Source: Citrobacter sp. On2M (GTDB taxonomy: Bacteria; Pseudomonadota; Gammaproteobacteria; Enterobacterales; Enterobacteriaceae). Taken from it: a DNA stretch of 64,000 bases. Below the pieces are notes generated by a model. It made no database searches, was not told where the DNA came from, and saw nothing but the letters and a program-made list of their open reading frames with translations. This document shows, in pieces, positions 1-11,158 of this stretch. The stretch covers positions 85,366 to 149,365 of the forward strand of contig NZ_WPCV01000006.1 in the NCBI RefSeq assembly GCF_018035235.1. The letters run 5' to 3'. Made by a program: the position numbers and the translations under genes. Position 1 is the first letter of the stretch; the number at the start of each line of letters is the position of its first letter.

Positions 1-570
1 CACGGTTTCGTTGATGCTCTGATTGGTATGCAGGTTAAAACCGTGCAGGTTTATCGTCCCGCCGTCTTGCAAGGTGATGGCGCTGATCTGAGCGTCTTTG
101 CCATCCGGGATCCAGTAAGCATTATTCATCAGCGTCAGATTCAAATCTCCGGCCCATTTACCACTGACGATGTCCAGAACATTCGCCTCATGTCCATGCC
201 AAAATGATTCCGCACCATTGAGCGTAATATTCATATGGCTGGTATGAGCATATATTTTATCGCCGAAGTCGATATTTCCTAACAAATTAACCTTGTTCTC
301 ACCTGACTGATTAATATTTACGACACCACCATCTTTAGCACTAACCGCATCACTTTTTGATGAGCCATCAGGATAACCACTATTGTTCTCCAGCAGTTCT
401 TTGAAATTGCTGGCGTAAGTATTAATGTAAACATCGCCACTGTTTGCCGTAATAGTAGAACCTACACCACGCGCATAGATTCAATTATTTGCCAGCGTAG
501 CTTAATTTTCATTCGCCGTAACCACCAATAAATATTACCGAATATTAGCGTAGATTAGTTCGTATTAAAT
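1..570 (-). pseudogene. Autotransporter-type adhesin passenger remnant (partial)
   Basis: Read on the minus strand, one frame encodes a beta-helix passenger-like protein from about position 471 to the window edge. It is rich in N, G, T and S, with phrases such as ARGVGSTITANSGDVYINT and LNLTLMNNAYWIPDG, typical of AIDA/pertactin-like autotransporters. Upstream, the same frame still reads recognisable passenger sequence (VTANEN, ATLANN, IYARG) but is interrupted by in-frame TAA and TGA codons, with further stops toward 570. No start codon or signal peptide is present. It is therefore a decayed 5' part; whether the rest continues intact beyond the window cannot be seen. The position beside ssb matches the insertion site of SPI-4 in Salmonella. 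Confidence 0.7.
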
Positions 571-632
571 GAATCATAAAGCTGCGATGATAAACCAGAA
601 AATACCGAATAATTAATTCTGAATAAGAAATA

Positions 633-660
633 TAAAAAAACCCCGTCGCAACGGGGTTTT
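633..660 (-). terminator. Rho-independent terminator of ssb
   Basis: The inverted repeat AAAACCCCGT/ACGGGGTTTT is followed on the minus strand by a run of T. It lies about 30 bases past the ssb stop codon and is the expected 3' end of the ssb transcript. Confidence 0.85.
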
Positions 661-692
661 CATAAATTAGAACGTTAATGCGTTCAGCTATC

Positions 693-1217
693 TTAGAACG
701 GGATATCGTCGTCGAAGTCCATCGGCGGTTCGTTAGACGGCGCTGCCGGAGCGGACTGCTGCGGACGAGACTGCGCGCCGCCGCTGAACTGATTGCCGCC
801 CTGCGGCTGCTGAGGCTGACCCCAACCCCCTTGCTGCTGACCGCCACCTGCCGGAGCACCACCGCCCTGACGACCACCCAGCATTTGCATGGTGCCGCCA
901 ACGTTAACAACAACTTCAGTGGTGTACTTTTCTACGCCGGACTGATCGGTCCATTTGCGGGTACGCAGCTGACCTTCGATATAGACCTGGGAGCCTTTAC
1001 GCAGATATTCACTGGCCACTTCCGCCAGTTTGCCAAACAGCACAACGCGGTGCCATTCAGTCTGCTCTTTCATTTCGCCGGTCGCTTTATCACGCCAGGA
1101 TTCGGAAGTAGCCAGCGTAATGTTGGCAACTGCGCCACCATTCGGCATATAGCGTACTTCCGGGTCCTGGCCCAGATTACCGACGAGAATCACCTTGTTT
1201 ACGCCTCTGCTGGCCAT
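693..1217 (-). CDS. ssb: Single-stranded DNA-binding protein
   Basis: SSB coats single-stranded DNA in replication, recombination and repair and recruits partner enzymes through its C-terminal tip. The 174-residue protein starts [16 protein letters not shown]. It has an OB-fold domain over roughly residues 1-112, a Gly/Gln/Pro-rich linker, and the conserved acidic tip DFDDDIPF that binds partners such as exonuclease I and PriA. It is nearly identical to the E. coli protein. It is divergent from uvrA and shares the intergenic region that carries a LexA box, so SOS control of at least one ssb promoter is likely. Confidence 0.98.
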   Translation of the reverse strand: MASRGVNKVILVGNLGQDPEVRYMPNGGAVANITLATSESWRDKATGEMKEQTEWHRVVLFGKLAEVASEYLRKGSQVYIEGQLRTRKWTDQSGVEKYTTEVVVNVGGTMQMLGGRQGGGAPAGGGQQQGGWGQPQQPQGGNQFSGGAQSRPQQSAPAAPSNEPPMDFDDDIPF

Positions 1218-1365
1218 GATCGTGTCTCCTGAAAAACGTTACTGAATAAGTGTAAGCGCGGGATTGTAGCATTTCCAATAGCGCTTTTACTACGTTGCGA
1301 GATCGATTCCAGTAAACAATCCCCGTCAAACATTGTTGCACAGGAACATGCGTTTTGCATTCCAA

Positions 1366-1385
1366 TACTGTATATCCATTCAGGT
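1366..1385. promoter_or_regulatory. LexA box between ssb and uvrA
   Basis: CTGTATATCCATTCAG at 1368-1383 fits the LexA consensus CTG-N10-CAG. It lies about 85 bases upstream of the uvrA start, as in E. coli where uvrA is an SOS gene. The divergent ssb promoter may also be affected. Confidence 0.88.
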
Positions 1386-1469
1386 CAAGTTGTGTCATAA
1401 TTAACCGTTTGTGATCGCCGGTAGCACCATGCAGCCAGGCAAAAAAAGCGTTTAATCCGGGAAAGATGA

Positions 1470-4292
1470 ATGGATAAGATCGAAGTTCGGGGCGCCCGCA
1501 CCCATAATCTCAAAAACATCAACCTCGTCATCCCGCGCGACAAGCTGATTGTCGTCACCGGGCTTTCGGGCTCAGGCAAATCTTCGCTTGCTTTCGACAC
1601 CCTGTATGCCGAAGGGCAACGTCGTTACGTTGAATCCCTTTCAGCTTACGCGCGTCAGTTTCTGTCACTGATGGAAAAACCGGATGTCGACCACATTGAG
1701 GGGCTGTCTCCTGCCATCTCAATTGAACAAAAATCGACATCTCATAACCCGCGATCCACGGTAGGTACGATTACCGAAATTCACGACTATCTGCGCCTGC
1801 TGTTTGCCCGCGTTGGCGAGCCGCGCTGCCCGGATCACGACGTTCCCCTGGCGGCGCAGACCGTTAGCCAGATGGTGGACAACGTGCTGTCGCAGCCGGA
1901 AGGCAAACGTCTGATGTTACTGGCGCCGGTAATTAAGGAGCGTAAAGGCGAGCACACCAAAACACTGGAAAACCTGGCGGGCCAGGGCTATATCCGCGCC
2001 CGTATCGACGGCGAAGTGTGTGACCTTTCCGATCCGCCCAAGCTGGAGCTGCAAAAGAAACACACCATTGAAGTGGTGATTGACCGCTTTAAAGTCCGCG
2101 ATGACCTCACTCAGCGACTGGCTGAATCCTTTGAAACCGCGCTGGAACTGTCCGGTGGTACGGCGGTGGTCGCCGATATGGACGACCCGAAAGCGGAAGA
2201 GCTACTGTTCTCCGCCAACTTTGCCTGCCCGATTTGCGGCTACAGTATGCGCGAACTGGAACCCCGCCTGTTCTCGTTCAACAACCCGGCGGGTGCGTGC
2301 CCAACCTGTGACGGTCTCGGCGTGCAGCAGTATTTCGATCCTGACCGGGTGATCCAAAACCCGGAACTGTCGCTGGCCGGTGGCGCCATCCGCGGTTGGG
2401 ATCGTCGTAACTTCTATTACTTCCAGATGCTTAAGTCGCTGGCGGAGCACTATAAGTTCGACGTCGAAGCCCCATGGGCCAGCCTGAACCCTGCTGTGCA
2501 TAAAGTGGTGCTGTATGGTTCGGGTAAAGAAAATATCGAATTCAAATACATGAACGATCGCGGCGATACGTCCGTACGTCGTCACCCGTTCGAAGGCGTA
2601 TTACACAATATGGAGCGCCGTTATAAAGAGACGGAATCCAGCGCGGTACGCGAAGAATTAGCCAAATTCATCAGTAACCGGCCGTGCGCCAGCTGTGAAG
2701 GGACGCGTTTACGCCGGGAAGCCCGCCACGTATTTGTCGAAAATACGCCGCTGCCCGCGATTTCCGACATGAGCATCGGTCATGCGATGGATTTCTTCAA
2801 CAACCTGAAACTTGCAGGTCAGCGGGCGAAGATTGCAGAGAAAATCCTTAAAGAGATTGGCGATCGTCTGAAGTTCCTGGTCAACGTCGGCCTCAACTAT
2901 CTGACGCTGTCACGTTCAGCCGAAACGCTCTCCGGCGGCGAAGCCCAGCGTATTCGTCTGGCAAGTCAGATCGGCGCAGGACTGGTCGGCGTAATGTACG
3001 TGCTGGATGAGCCGTCTATTGGTCTGCATCAGCGCGATAATGAACGACTGCTGGGTACGCTTATCCATCTGCGTAACCTGGGTAATACCGTGATTGTGGT
3101 CGAACACGATGAAGATGCGATTCGCGCCGCTGACCACGTTATCGACATCGGTCCCGGCGCGGGCGTTCACGGCGGCCAGGTAGTTGCCGAAGGAACGCTA
3201 AAAGATATTATGGCGGTGCCTGAGTCGCTGACCGGCCAGTACATGAGCGGTAAGCGCAAAATTGAAGTACCGAAACAGCGCGTGGCAGCTGATCCGGAAA
3301 AAGTGCTGAAGCTCACCGGCGCACGCGGTAACAACCTGAAAGATGTCACCCTGACGCTGCCGGTTGGTTTATTTACCTGCATTACCGGGGTTTCCGGCTC
3401 AGGTAAATCGACGCTGATCAACGATACGCTGTTCCCCATTGCGCAGACGGCGCTGAACGGTGCGACGCTGGCGGAACCTGCGCCGTATCGCGATGTTCAG
3501 GGTCTGGAACATTTCGACAAAGTCATCGATATTGACCAAAGCCCAATTGGCCGTACCCCGCGATCTAACCCGGCAACCTACACCGGGGTATTTACGCCAG
3601 TGCGCGAACTGTTTGCCGGCGTGCCGGAGTCCCGTGCACGCGGTTACACGCCGGGTCGTTTCAGCTTTAACGTCCGCGGTGGACGCTGCGAAGCCTGTCA
3701 GGGCGATGGCGTGATCAAAGTGGAAATGCACTTCCTGCCAGATATCTACGTGCCGTGCGATCAGTGCAAAGGTAAGCGCTATAACCGCGAAACGCTGGAG
3801 ATTAAGTACAAGGGCAAGACTATCCACGAAGTGCTGGATATGACGATTGAAGAAGCACGTGAGTTCTTCGATGCCGTTCCGGCGCTGGCGCGTAAGCTGC
3901 AAACGCTGATGGACGTTGGTCTGACGTACATCCGCCTCGGCCAGTCTGCCACCACGCTCTCGGGCGGTGAAGCGCAGCGCGTGAAGCTGGCGCGTGAGTT
4001 GTCCAAACGCGGTACCGGACAGACGCTGTATATTCTCGATGAGCCAACCACCGGCCTGCATTTTGCGGATATTCAGCAACTGCTGGACGTGCTGCATCAG
4101 CTTCGGGATCAGGGCAACACCATCGTGGTGATTGAGCACAATCTGGACGTGATTAAAACCGCAGACTGGATTGTCGATCTCGGTCCGGAAGGCGGCAGCG
4201 GCGGCGGGGAAATTTTAGTCTCCGGCACGCCGGAGACGGTCGCTGAATGTGAAGCCTCACACACGGCTCGTTTCCTCAAACCGCTGTTGTAA
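1470..4292 (+). CDS. uvrA: Excinuclease ABC subunit A
   Basis: UvrA is the damage-recognition ATPase of nucleotide excision repair; a dimer loads UvrB at lesions. The 940-residue protein has two ABC ATPase modules: a Walker [10 protein letters not shown] at residues 31-39 and a second GVSGSGKST near 640, each paired with an LSGGEAQR signature and a following Walker B. Zinc-binding Cys clusters CPICGY (near 253) and CEACQGDG...CDQC (near 740-765) are intact. The length matches the family. It is a single-gene SOS transcript under the upstream LexA box and ends at a strong hairpin shared with the convergent yjbR. Confidence 0.99.
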   Translation: MDKIEVRGARTHNLKNINLVIPRDKLIVVTGLSGSGKSSLAFDTLYAEGQRRYVESLSAYARQFLSLMEKPDVDHIEGLSPAISIEQKSTSHNPRSTVGTITEIHDYLRLLFARVGEPRCPDHDVPLAAQTVSQMVDNVLSQPEGKRLMLLAPVIKERKGEHTKTLENLAGQGYIRARIDGEVCDLSDPPKLELQKKHTIEVVIDRFKVRDDLTQRLAESFETALELSGGTAVVADMDDPKAEELLFSANFACPICGYSMRELEPRLFSFNNPAGACPTCDGLGVQQYFDPDRVIQNPELSLAGGAIRGWDRRNFYYFQMLKSLAEHYKFDVEAPWASLNPAVHKVVLYGSGKENIEFKYMNDRGDTSVRRHPFEGVLHNMERRYKETESSAVREELAKFISNRPCASCEGTRLRREARHVFVENTPLPAISDMSIGHAMDFFNNLKLAGQRAKIAEKILKEIGDRLKFLVNVGLNYLTLSRSAETLSGGEAQRIRLASQIGAGLVGVMYVLDEPSIGLHQRDNERLLGTLIHLRNLGNTVIVVEHDEDAIRAADHVIDIGPGAGVHGGQVVAEGTLKDIMAVPESLTGQYMSGKRKIEVPKQRVAADPEKVLKLTGARGNNLKDVTLTLPVGLFTCITGVSGSGKSTLINDTLFPIAQTALNGATLAEPAPYRDVQGLEHFDKVIDIDQSPIGRTPRSNPATYTGVFTPVRELFAGVPESRARGYTPGRFSFNVRGGRCEACQGDGVIKVEMHFLPDIYVPCDQCKGKRYNRETLEIKYKGKTIHEVLDMTIEEAREFFDAVPALARKLQTLMDVGLTYIRLGQSATTLSGGEAQRVKLARELSKRGTGQTLYILDEPTTGLHFADIQQLLDVLHQLRDQGNTIVVIEHNLDVIKTADWIVDLGPEGGSGGGEILVSGTPETVAECEASHTARFLKPLL

Positions 4293-4301
4293 GTATCCCC
4301 G

Positions 4302-4331
4302 TACCGCTTCCTGGCGCAACAGGAAGCGGTA
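4302..4331. terminator. Hairpin between convergent uvrA and yjbR
   Basis: A 12-bp perfect inverted repeat (TACCGCTTCCTG and its complement) with a 6-base loop lies between the two stop codons. It lacks a long T-run on the plus strand, so it may be a bidirectional, partly Rho-assisted terminator. Confidence 0.6.
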
Positions 4332-4333
4332 AA

Positions 4334-4690
4334 TTATTGCACCAGCAACTTACGTTTATCTTCCGGCAGCGTATTTACAGCCTGTTGCCAGGAGGCATCT
4401 ACCAGATAGTAGATCTGTGAATCTGGCAGCGAGCCATCAAGATACACCGTGCTCCAGTGCGCTTTATTGAGATGACGGCTGGGACGCACGTCTTTATGTT
4501 GCTGACGCAGCAATTCTGCGAGTTCAGGGCTGGTTTTCAGAGAAACCGCCGGGCGACCTTCGACCTCTTTGACCATCGCAAAGAGTACATCTTCAACTTT
4601 GATTTGCGTGGCTTTCCAGTCACTGTGCACGCTCTGCTCCGCACCCGTTTTTGCCATGCAGTATTGCAGCAACTCCGAATTCGTCATCTT
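4334..4690 (-). CDS. yjbR: MmcQ/YjbR family protein
   Basis: This small cytosolic protein of 118 residues belongs to the MmcQ/YjbR family (DUF419), which has a CyaY-like fold with a proposed nucleic-acid-binding role; its biochemical function is unknown. The start MTNSELLQYCMAKTGAEQS is chosen from similarity to E. coli YjbR; an upstream in-frame ATG would add 12 residues with no family support. The motif HLNKAHWSTVYLDGSLPD near the C-terminus is typical. It is convergent with uvrA, and aphA lies upstream on the same strand. Confidence 0.9.
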   Translation of the reverse strand, partial: KMTNSELLQYCMAKTGAEQSVHSDWKATQIKVEDVLFAMVKEVEGRPAVSLKTSPELAELLRQQHKDVRPSRHLNKAHWSTVYLDGSLPDSQIYYLVDASWQQAVNTLPEDKRKLLVQ

Positions 4691-4806
4691 TATTCCCCTT
4701 ACCAGCATATTGCCTAATGAGAACATCTTTATTCAGTGTGCAGCAAGTCCGCAAAAGGTAAAAGCCAGTAGCGTAAATTTGTTTAAAAAATCAGCATTCC
4801 GTCTTC

Positions 4807-5544
<738 letters not shown>

Positions 5545-5661
5545 TTATCATTTTTTATTAACAACTGGTCAAAAAACTATCTGACATTACCCCTTGGGGG
5601 AAGGGAAAGGAAGGATTTTCTCTGGTTTTGTCCAGGAAAAGGAGCATGATCACATTGGAAA

Positions 5662-5695
5662 ACAGGCCTGATCTCGTGACGCGTATCAGGCCTGT
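5662..5695 (-). terminator. Terminator hairpin of tyrB
   Basis: An 11-bp perfect repeat (ACAGGCCTGAT/ATCAGGCCTGT) with a 12-base loop lies just past the tyrB stop codon. The T-tract is weak, so termination is inferred mainly from position. Confidence 0.6.
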
Positions 5696-5703
5696 ACACC
5701 CGG

Positions 5704-6897
5704 TTACATGACGGCGGCAAATGCCTTCGCCACGCGCTGCACATTACTGTGATTCAACCCGGCCACGCACATACGACCGCTGGCTATCAGGTATACCCCA
5801 AACTCATCGCGCAGGCGATCGACCTGAGCGGCGCTGAGCCCGGTATAACTGAACATACCGCGCTGTTGCAGCAGGTAATCAAAGTTACGGCCCGGGATCT
5901 CCGCATTCAATACGTTAACCAGCTCCTGGCGCATCGCCAGAATACGGGTACGCATCTCTTCGACTTCCGCCAGCCAGCTGGCTTTCAGCGTGTCATCCCC
6001 CAACACCGCAGCAACCACCTGCGCACCAAAATTTGGCGGACTGGAGTAGTTCCGGCGCACCGTCGCTTTTAGCTGCCCCAGAACGCGGCTGGCGGCATCG
6101 GCGTCTTCACACACCACTGACAGCCCACCGACGCGTTCACCGTACAAGGAAAAGATCTTCGAGAATGAATTGCTGACCAGGGCAGGCAATCCGGCGCTGG
6201 CAATGGCGCGGATCGCGTAGGCATCATCTTCCATTCCACCGCCGAAGCCCTGGTAAGCAATATCCAGGAACGGGATGAGATCACGTGCTTTCAGGATCTC
6301 AATGACGCCATCCCACTGCGTTGGAGTTAAATCCGCCCCTGTCGGGTTATGGCAGCACGGATGCAGTAGCACGATGCTACGCGCGGGTAAGGTATTCAGC
6401 GCTGCCAGCAGGTCGTTGAAACGCACGCCATTGGTCGTGTTGTCATACCAGGGGTAAGTACTTACATTGAATCCAGCACCTTCAAAAATCGCGATGTGGT
6501 TTTCCCAGGTCGGATCGCTAACCCACACGCCAGAATCAGGGAAATAGCGCTTCAGGAAGTCTGCACCAACCTTTAGCGCGCCGGAGCCGCCCAGCGTCTG
6601 AATGGTTGCGACGCGCTGCTGCTGGAGAACCGGATGATCTGCGCCAAACAGCAGTGGTGCAATGGTATGACGATAAGCGTTCAGACCTTCCATCGGCAGA
6701 TACAGCGAAGCGCCATGCGGTTTGGCATTGAGTCGGGCTTCCGCTTCCGCGACCGCTTTAAGCTGAGGAATAATCCCGTCTTCGTTGTAATACAGGCCAA
6801 TGCTGAGGTTCACTTTGTCGCTACGTGAATCTTCTTTGAACCGCTCCATAAGCGATAAAATCGGGTCGCCAGCGTAGGCGTCAACTTTTTGAAACAC
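5704..6897 (-). CDS. tyrB: Aromatic-amino-acid aminotransferase
   Basis: TyrB is the PLP-dependent class I aminotransferase for the last step of Tyr and Phe synthesis, and it also acts on Leu and Asp. It has 397 residues. The PLP-lysine segment [17 protein letters not shown] and the substrate-binding region [13 protein letters not shown] are intact. The start is a GTG at 6895-6897 giving (M)[13 protein letters not shown], as in E. coli, with a TGGAG ribosome-binding site about 8 bases upstream. An upstream in-frame ATG would add 40 unrelated residues running into a REP element. In E. coli it is repressed by TyrR; I did not find a convincing TyrR box by eye. Confidence 0.96.
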   Translation of the reverse strand: MFQKVDAYAGDPILSLMERFKEDSRSDKVNLSIGLYYNEDGIIPQLKAVAEAEARLNAKPHGASLYLPMEGLNAYRHTIAPLLFGADHPVLQQQRVATIQTLGGSGALKVGADFLKRYFPDSGVWVSDPTWENHIAIFEGAGFNVSTYPWYDNTTNGVRFNDLLAALNTLPARSIVLLHPCCHNPTGADLTPTQWDGVIEILKARDLIPFLDIAYQGFGGGMEDDAYAIRAIASAGLPALVSNSFSKIFSLYGERVGGLSVVCEDADAASRVLGQLKATVRRNYSSPPNFGAQVVAAVLGDDTLKASWLAEVEEMRTRILAMRQELVNVLNAEIPGRNFDYLLQQRGMFSYTGLSAAQVDRLRDEFGVYLIASGRMCVAGLNHSNVQRVAKAFAAVM

Positions 6898-6983
6898 GTG
6901 TGGTTCTCCAGGTTTACAGGCAGAGGATAAGAACACAATAAACCGGAAGCAGGAGAAGATCGAGAGGATGTTGAGAGGAATAT

Positions 6984-7016
6984 TGCCGGATAGCGGCGTA
7001 ACCGCCTTATCCGGCA
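6984..7016. repeat. REP element between tyrB and alr
   Basis: TGCCGGATA...TATCCGGCA with internal GCGGCG/CGCC pairing forms an imperfect palindrome typical of enterobacterial REP sequences. It lies between alr and tyrB on the same strand and may stabilise the 3' end of the alr message. Confidence 0.75.
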
Positions 7017-7030
7017 TATCATGCGCTTAA

Positions 7031-8110
7031 TTAATCGATATACTTCATCGCCACGCGCGAAGTCAGGCGCGTAATAAGTTCGTAAGCACTTACTTTCGTC
7101 ATTTCAGCAATGCGTTCAACGGGCAGGCCTTCACCCCACAGGATCACCGAATCGCCAGCTTTGTCCTGCGCCTCGGGGCCTAAATCGACGCAGATCATAT
7201 CCATCGCGACACGACCGACGATCGGCACTTCACGGCCATTAACCAGCACCGGTGTCCCTGACGGCGCTGCACGCGGATAACCGTCGCCATAGCCCATCGC
7301 CACCACGCCCAGACGTGTATCACGCTCACTCTGCCAGGTTCCACCATAGCCAACCGGTTCGCCCGCCTTGTGTTCACGCACCGCAATCAGGCTGGAGGTC
7401 AACGACATCACTGGCTGGCAGCCAAAATCGGCGCCGATAGAGTGGTTTTCCAGCGGCGATACGCCATACAGAATCAGCCCCGGACGCGCCCAGTCGAAGT
7501 GGGACTGGGGCCACAGCAAAATTCCCCCCGACGCGGCAATTGAACGTTGCCCAGGTTTGCCCTCGCAAAAGCTATTGAAGATATCGAGCTGTTTTTCGGT
7601 CGCGCCGCATTCAGGTTCGTCTGCGCGCGCAAAGTGGCTGACGATATTAACCGGTTGACGCACGTTTTCACATTGGGTCAAGCGCTGATAAAACGCCTCA
7701 GCCTTCTCAGGACGTACGCCCAGGCGGTGCATTCCCGTGTCGAGCTTCATCCAGACGGTGACCGGTTCAGCCAATTCTGCGGCTTCCAGGGCTTCAAGTT
7801 GCTCCTGGTTGTGGACGGCAGTATGCAGACGCTGCGCGGAGATCGTCGGCAGATCGGAGGCATCAAAAAATCCCTCCAGCAGCAGGATGGGCTGCGTGAT
7901 CCCTCCCGCTCGCAACCGCAGGGCTTCTTCAAGACGAGCGACACCAAAAGCGTCCGCATCGGGGAGCGTTCGCGCGGTCTCTAACAGACCATGGCCATAA
8001 GCGTTCGCTTTCACGACCGCAACCAGTTTGCTGGCAGGAGCCAGTTCACGCAGACGTTGCAGGTTGTGTCGCAGAGCGCGGCGGTTAATAACTACAGTTG
8101 CCGCTTGCAT
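7031..8110 (-). CDS. alr: Alanine racemase, biosynthetic
   Basis: Alr interconverts L- and D-alanine with PLP and supplies D-Ala for peptidoglycan. The 359-residue protein shows the PLP-lysine motif [11 protein letters not shown] (Lys34) near the N-terminus and the C-terminal beta domain with VGYGGTW and [12 protein letters not shown]. The family length is preserved. It lies downstream of dnaB on the same strand, separated by a long ERIC element, and upstream of tyrB, the same order as in E. coli. Confidence 0.97.
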   Translation of the reverse strand: MQAATVVINRRALRHNLQRLRELAPASKLVAVVKANAYGHGLLETARTLPDADAFGVARLEEALRLRAGGITQPILLLEGFFDASDLPTISAQRLHTAVHNQEQLEALEAAELAEPVTVWMKLDTGMHRLGVRPEKAEAFYQRLTQCENVRQPVNIVSHFARADEPECGATEKQLDIFNSFCEGKPGQRSIAASGGILLWPQSHFDWARPGLILYGVSPLENHSIGADFGCQPVMSLTSSLIAVREHKAGEPVGYGGTWQSERDTRLGVVAMGYGDGYPRAAPSGTPVLVNGREVPIVGRVAMDMICVDLGPEAQDKAGDSVILWGEGLPVERIAEMTKVSAYELITRLTSRVAMKYID

Positions 8111-8130
8111 TCGTATTCCTTAATAAAAGA

Positions 8131-8322
8131 ATCCCCTAAATCATTCGTGTTGCAGGACAAAAACGCTTTGGCGTTTTTGAACAGCGCCTGCGCTGGCCCC
8201 AAAGGGGCGAGGACGCAGTCCGAGTCACGCGACAAGCCAGAGAACCCCCGGGAGCTTAGTAAGCTAAGTGACTGGGGTGAACGGGCGTAGTCAACGCATC
8301 TGCAGCATGAAGGATGACGGAG
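8131..8322 (+). repeat. ERIC element, long form with internal insert
   Basis: The 3' half matches the ERIC core: CCGGGAGCTTAGTAAGC, AAGTGACTGGGGTGAACG, then CAACGCATCTGCAGCATGAA and GGATGACGG. The 5' end CCCTAAATCATTCGTGTTGCAG also matches. Between the two halves lies about 70 bases (CAGCGCCTGCGCTGGCCCC region) absent from the short ERIC copies in this window but shared in outline with the copy at 10801-10992. It fills the dnaB-alr spacer. Confidence 0.8.
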
Positions 8323-8324
8323 AT

Positions 8325-9740
8325 TTATTCGTCGTCGTATTGTGGGCCCGCATAGTTATCGAATCGCGACCACTGTCCGTTAAACGTCAGGCGCACCGTG
8401 CCAATCGGACCGTTACGCTGCTTACCAATAATAATTTCGGCGATGCCTTTTAAGTCACTATTTTCGTGATAAACCTCATCACGATAGATAAACATGATTA
8501 AGTCGGCATCCTGTTCGATGGAGCCGGATTCACGCAGATCCGAGTTAACCGGACGTTTGTCGGCGCGTTGTTCCAGTGAGCGGTTAAGCTGCGACAGCGC
8601 CACCACCGGCACATGCAGTTCTTTTGCTAACGCCTTCAGCGAGCGGGAAATTTCAGCAATTTCCAGCGTACGGTTATCGGAGAGCGACGGCACGCGCATC
8701 AGTTGCAGGTAGTCGATCATGATCAGGCCGATACCGCCGTGTTCACGGGCGATACGACGAGCACGCGAGCGCACTTCCGTTGGCGTCAGGCCGGAAGAAT
8801 CATCAATATAGATGTTTCGTTTCTCCAGCAAAATACCCATTGTTCCGGAAATTCGCGCCCAGTCTTCATCATCCAGTTGACCGGTACGGATTTTGGTTTG
8901 GTCTACGCGTGAAAGCGAAGCCAGGGAACGCATCATGATCTGTTCCGAGGGCATTTCAAGACTAAAGATAAGAACTGGCTTATCCTGCAACATCGCCGCA
9001 TTTTCGACGAGGTTCATTGCAAATGTCGTCTTACCCATCGACGGACGCGCGGCGACGATAATCAAGTCTGACGGCTGCAAACCCGCCGTCTTTTTGTTGA
9101 GGTCGTCATAGCCGGTGTTCACCCCGGTGACGCCGTCGTGCGGCTGCTGGAACAGCTGCTCGATACGCGCGACGGTTGCGTCGAGCACATCGGTGATGTT
9201 TTTCGGGCCTTCGTCTTTGTTGGCCCGACTTTCAGCGATTTTAAAAACGCGTGATTCCGCGAGGTCCAGCAGATCTTCACTGGAACGGCCTTGCGGATCA
9301 AACCCGGCTTCCGCGATTTCGTGCGCAACCGAAATCATGTCACGAACAACAGCACGTTCACGGACGATATCCGCATAAGCACTAATGTTCGCCGCACTTG
9401 GGGTATTTTTAGATAACTCAGCCAGGTAAGCAAAGCCGCCGACGCTGTCCAGTTGTCCCTGAACCTCCAACGATTCTGCGAGCGTGATCAGGTCGATGGG
9501 TTTTCCCATCTCCTGCAGTCGATGCATTTCGGTGAAGATGTGCCGGTGCGGTCGGGTATAAAAATCTTCCGCCACCACACGCTCGGCCACATCGTCCCAG
9601 CGTTCGTTATCCAGCATTAAACCGCCCAACACCGACTGTTCCGCTTCAATCGAGTGCGGCGGTACTTTCAGCCCGGCGACCTGGGGATCGCGCTCACGAG
9701 CATCAGTCTGTTGTTTGTTGAAGGGTTTATTTCCTGCCAT
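8325..9740 (-). CDS. dnaB: Replicative DNA helicase
   Basis: DnaB is the hexameric 5'-3' helicase at the replication fork; it interacts with DnaG primase and DnaC. The 471-residue protein has the N-terminal primase-interacting domain (about 1-150) and a C-terminal RecA-like ATPase with Walker A ARPSMGKTTFAMN near residue 230, Walker B LIMIDYLQLM and the R-finger region. The sequence is almost identical to E. coli DnaB and no intein is present. It is divergent from qorA. Confidence 0.98.
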   Translation of the reverse strand: MAGNKPFNKQQTDARERDPQVAGLKVPPHSIEAEQSVLGGLMLDNERWDDVAERVVAEDFYTRPHRHIFTEMHRLQEMGKPIDLITLAESLEVQGQLDSVGGFAYLAELSKNTPSAANISAYADIVRERAVVRDMISVAHEIAEAGFDPQGRSSEDLLDLAESRVFKIAESRANKDEGPKNITDVLDATVARIEQLFQQPHDGVTGVNTGYDDLNKKTAGLQPSDLIIVAARPSMGKTTFAMNLVENAAMLQDKPVLIFSLEMPSEQIMMRSLASLSRVDQTKIRTGQLDDEDWARISGTMGILLEKRNIYIDDSSGLTPTEVRSRARRIAREHGGIGLIMIDYLQLMRVPSLSDNRTLEIAEISRSLKALAKELHVPVVALSQLNRSLEQRADKRPVNSDLRESGSIEQDADLIMFIYRDEVYHENSDLKGIAEIIIGKQRNGPIGTVRLTFNGQWSRFDNYAGPQYDDE

Positions 9741-9804
9741 AGTGAATGGAGTTACCGAGATAATGATTGGGTCGAAAGATTACCACATTTCTTTTGGAGG
9801 AAGC

Positions 9805-10788
9805 ATGGCAACGCGTATTGAATTTCACAAGCATGGTGGTCCTGAAGTGCTTCAGGTCGTCGATTTTACGCCTGCAGATCCGGCGGAGAACGAAATCCAG
9901 GTCGAGAACAAAGCGATTGGGATCAACTATATCGACACATACATCCGTAGTGGTCTTTATCCGCCGCCTTCTCTGCCCAGCGGCCTGGGAACCGAAGCCG
10001 CGGGCATAGTCAGCAAAGTGGGGAATAAAGTAACGCACATTAAAGCAGGCGATCGCGTGGTTTACGCCCAGTCTGCGCTTGGCGCTTACAGCTCAGTACA
10101 TAACGTTCCGGCCGATAAAGCCGCCATCCTGCCCAACGCTATCTCATTTGAACAAGCTGCAGCCTCATTCCTGAAAGGGTTAACTGTTTTTTATCTGTTG
10201 CGTAAAACCTATGAAATTCAGCCTGATGAACCATTTTTGTTCCATGCGGCTGCGGGCGGCGTCGGGATGATTGCCTGCCAGTGGGCAAAAGCATTGGGTG
10301 CGAAGCTGATTGGTACCGTCGGCAATGCGCAAAAAGCGCAAATTGCGCTGCAGGCCGGTGCATGGCAGGTCATTAACTATCGTGAAGAGAGCATTGTTGA
10401 GCGAGTGAAAGAGGTAACCGGCGGTAAAAAAGTGCGGGTGGTCTATGACTCAGTGGGAAAAGATACCTGGGAAGCCTCATTGGATTGTTTACAGCGTCGA
10501 GGGCTGATGGTCAGCTTTGGTAACGCCTCCGGACCGGTGACTGGCGTTAACTTAGGCATTCTGAATCAGAAAGGTTCGCTGTACGTGACCCGCCCTTCGC
10601 TCCAGGGTTACATCACCAACCACCATGAATTAACCGAAGCCAGCAATGAGCTGTTCTCGCTGATTGCCAGCGGGGTGATCAAAGTGGATGTCGCGCCGGG
10701 TCAGAAATTTGCGCTAAGTGACGCGCAACGAGCCCATGAAGTACTGGAAAGCCGGGCCACGCAGGGCTCGAGTTTACTCATCCCATAA
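9805..10788 (+). CDS. qorA: NADPH quinone oxidoreductase
   Basis: QorA belongs to the zeta-crystallin branch of medium-chain dehydrogenase/reductases and reduces quinones with NADPH. The 327-residue protein has a GroES-like N-terminal domain and a Rossmann domain with the AAAGGVGMIACQ nucleotide-binding loop. The start MATRIEFHKHGG follows a GGAGG ribosome-binding site at 9796-9800; a further upstream in-frame ATG would overlap the dnaB start region and is not supported. It is followed by an ERIC copy and a strong terminator. Confidence 0.95.
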   Translation: MATRIEFHKHGGPEVLQVVDFTPADPAENEIQVENKAIGINYIDTYIRSGLYPPPSLPSGLGTEAAGIVSKVGNKVTHIKAGDRVVYAQSALGAYSSVHNVPADKAAILPNAISFEQAAASFLKGLTVFYLLRKTYEIQPDEPFLFHAAAGGVGMIACQWAKALGAKLIGTVGNAQKAQIALQAGAWQVINYREESIVERVKEVTGGKKVRVVYDSVGKDTWEASLDCLQRRGLMVSFGNASGPVTGVNLGILNQKGSLYVTRPSLQGYITNHHELTEASNELFSLIASGVIKVDVAPGQKFALSDAQRAHEVLESRATQGSSLLIP

Positions 10789-10800
10789 TGCTCCAACTTC

Positions 10801-10992
10801 CCCTAAACAATTCAAACAGCAGGATAAAAATGATTAGGCGTTTTTGAGCAGCGCTTGCGCTGACCCTGAAGGGGCTAGGCTTTAAGCTGAGTAACGCGGC
10901 AATTGAATGAATCCCCAGGAGCTTACTGGAGTAAGTGACTGGGGTGAATGAAAGCAGCCAACACACCTGCGGTTTGAATTATGACGGGGAAA
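10801..10992 (+). repeat. ERIC element, long form with internal insert
   Basis: It contains AATCCCCAGGAGCTTACTGG and AGTAAGTGACTGGGGTGAAT, the two ERIC core arms, flanked by CCCTAAACAATTC and a 3' GGTTTGAATTATGACGG. About 70 bases (AGCGCTTGCGCTGACCCTGAAGGGG and following) sit in the 5' arm, matching the layout of the copy at 8131-8322. It accounts for most of the 370-base gap between qorA and pspG. Confidence 0.8.
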
Positions 10993-11001
10993 TAAAGAAT
11001 T

Positions 11002-11030
11002 AGGGCTTCCCGTGGGAAGCCCTTTCTTTT
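11002..11030 (+). terminator. Rho-independent terminator of qorA
   Basis: AGGGCTTCC and GGAAGCCCT around a CGTG loop are followed by TTCTTTTTTT. It lies about 210 bases beyond qorA because the ERIC element intervenes. Confidence 0.9.
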
Positions 11031-11158
11031 TTTAGTTCGGCTGTATGTAGGGTACAGCTCGATGAATTCGTTAACCTGGCAATAGTGACAGATTTGATAA
11101 TCAATTCCTATTTGGTTCTAAAGGCAATGTTACAGGTTGTGACGCACCGCTCAATACC

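Noticed and set aside
3399..4139. 246-codon minus-strand ORF inside uvrA
   Set aside because: It is antisense to the second ATPase module of an intact uvrA and shows no recognisable domain.
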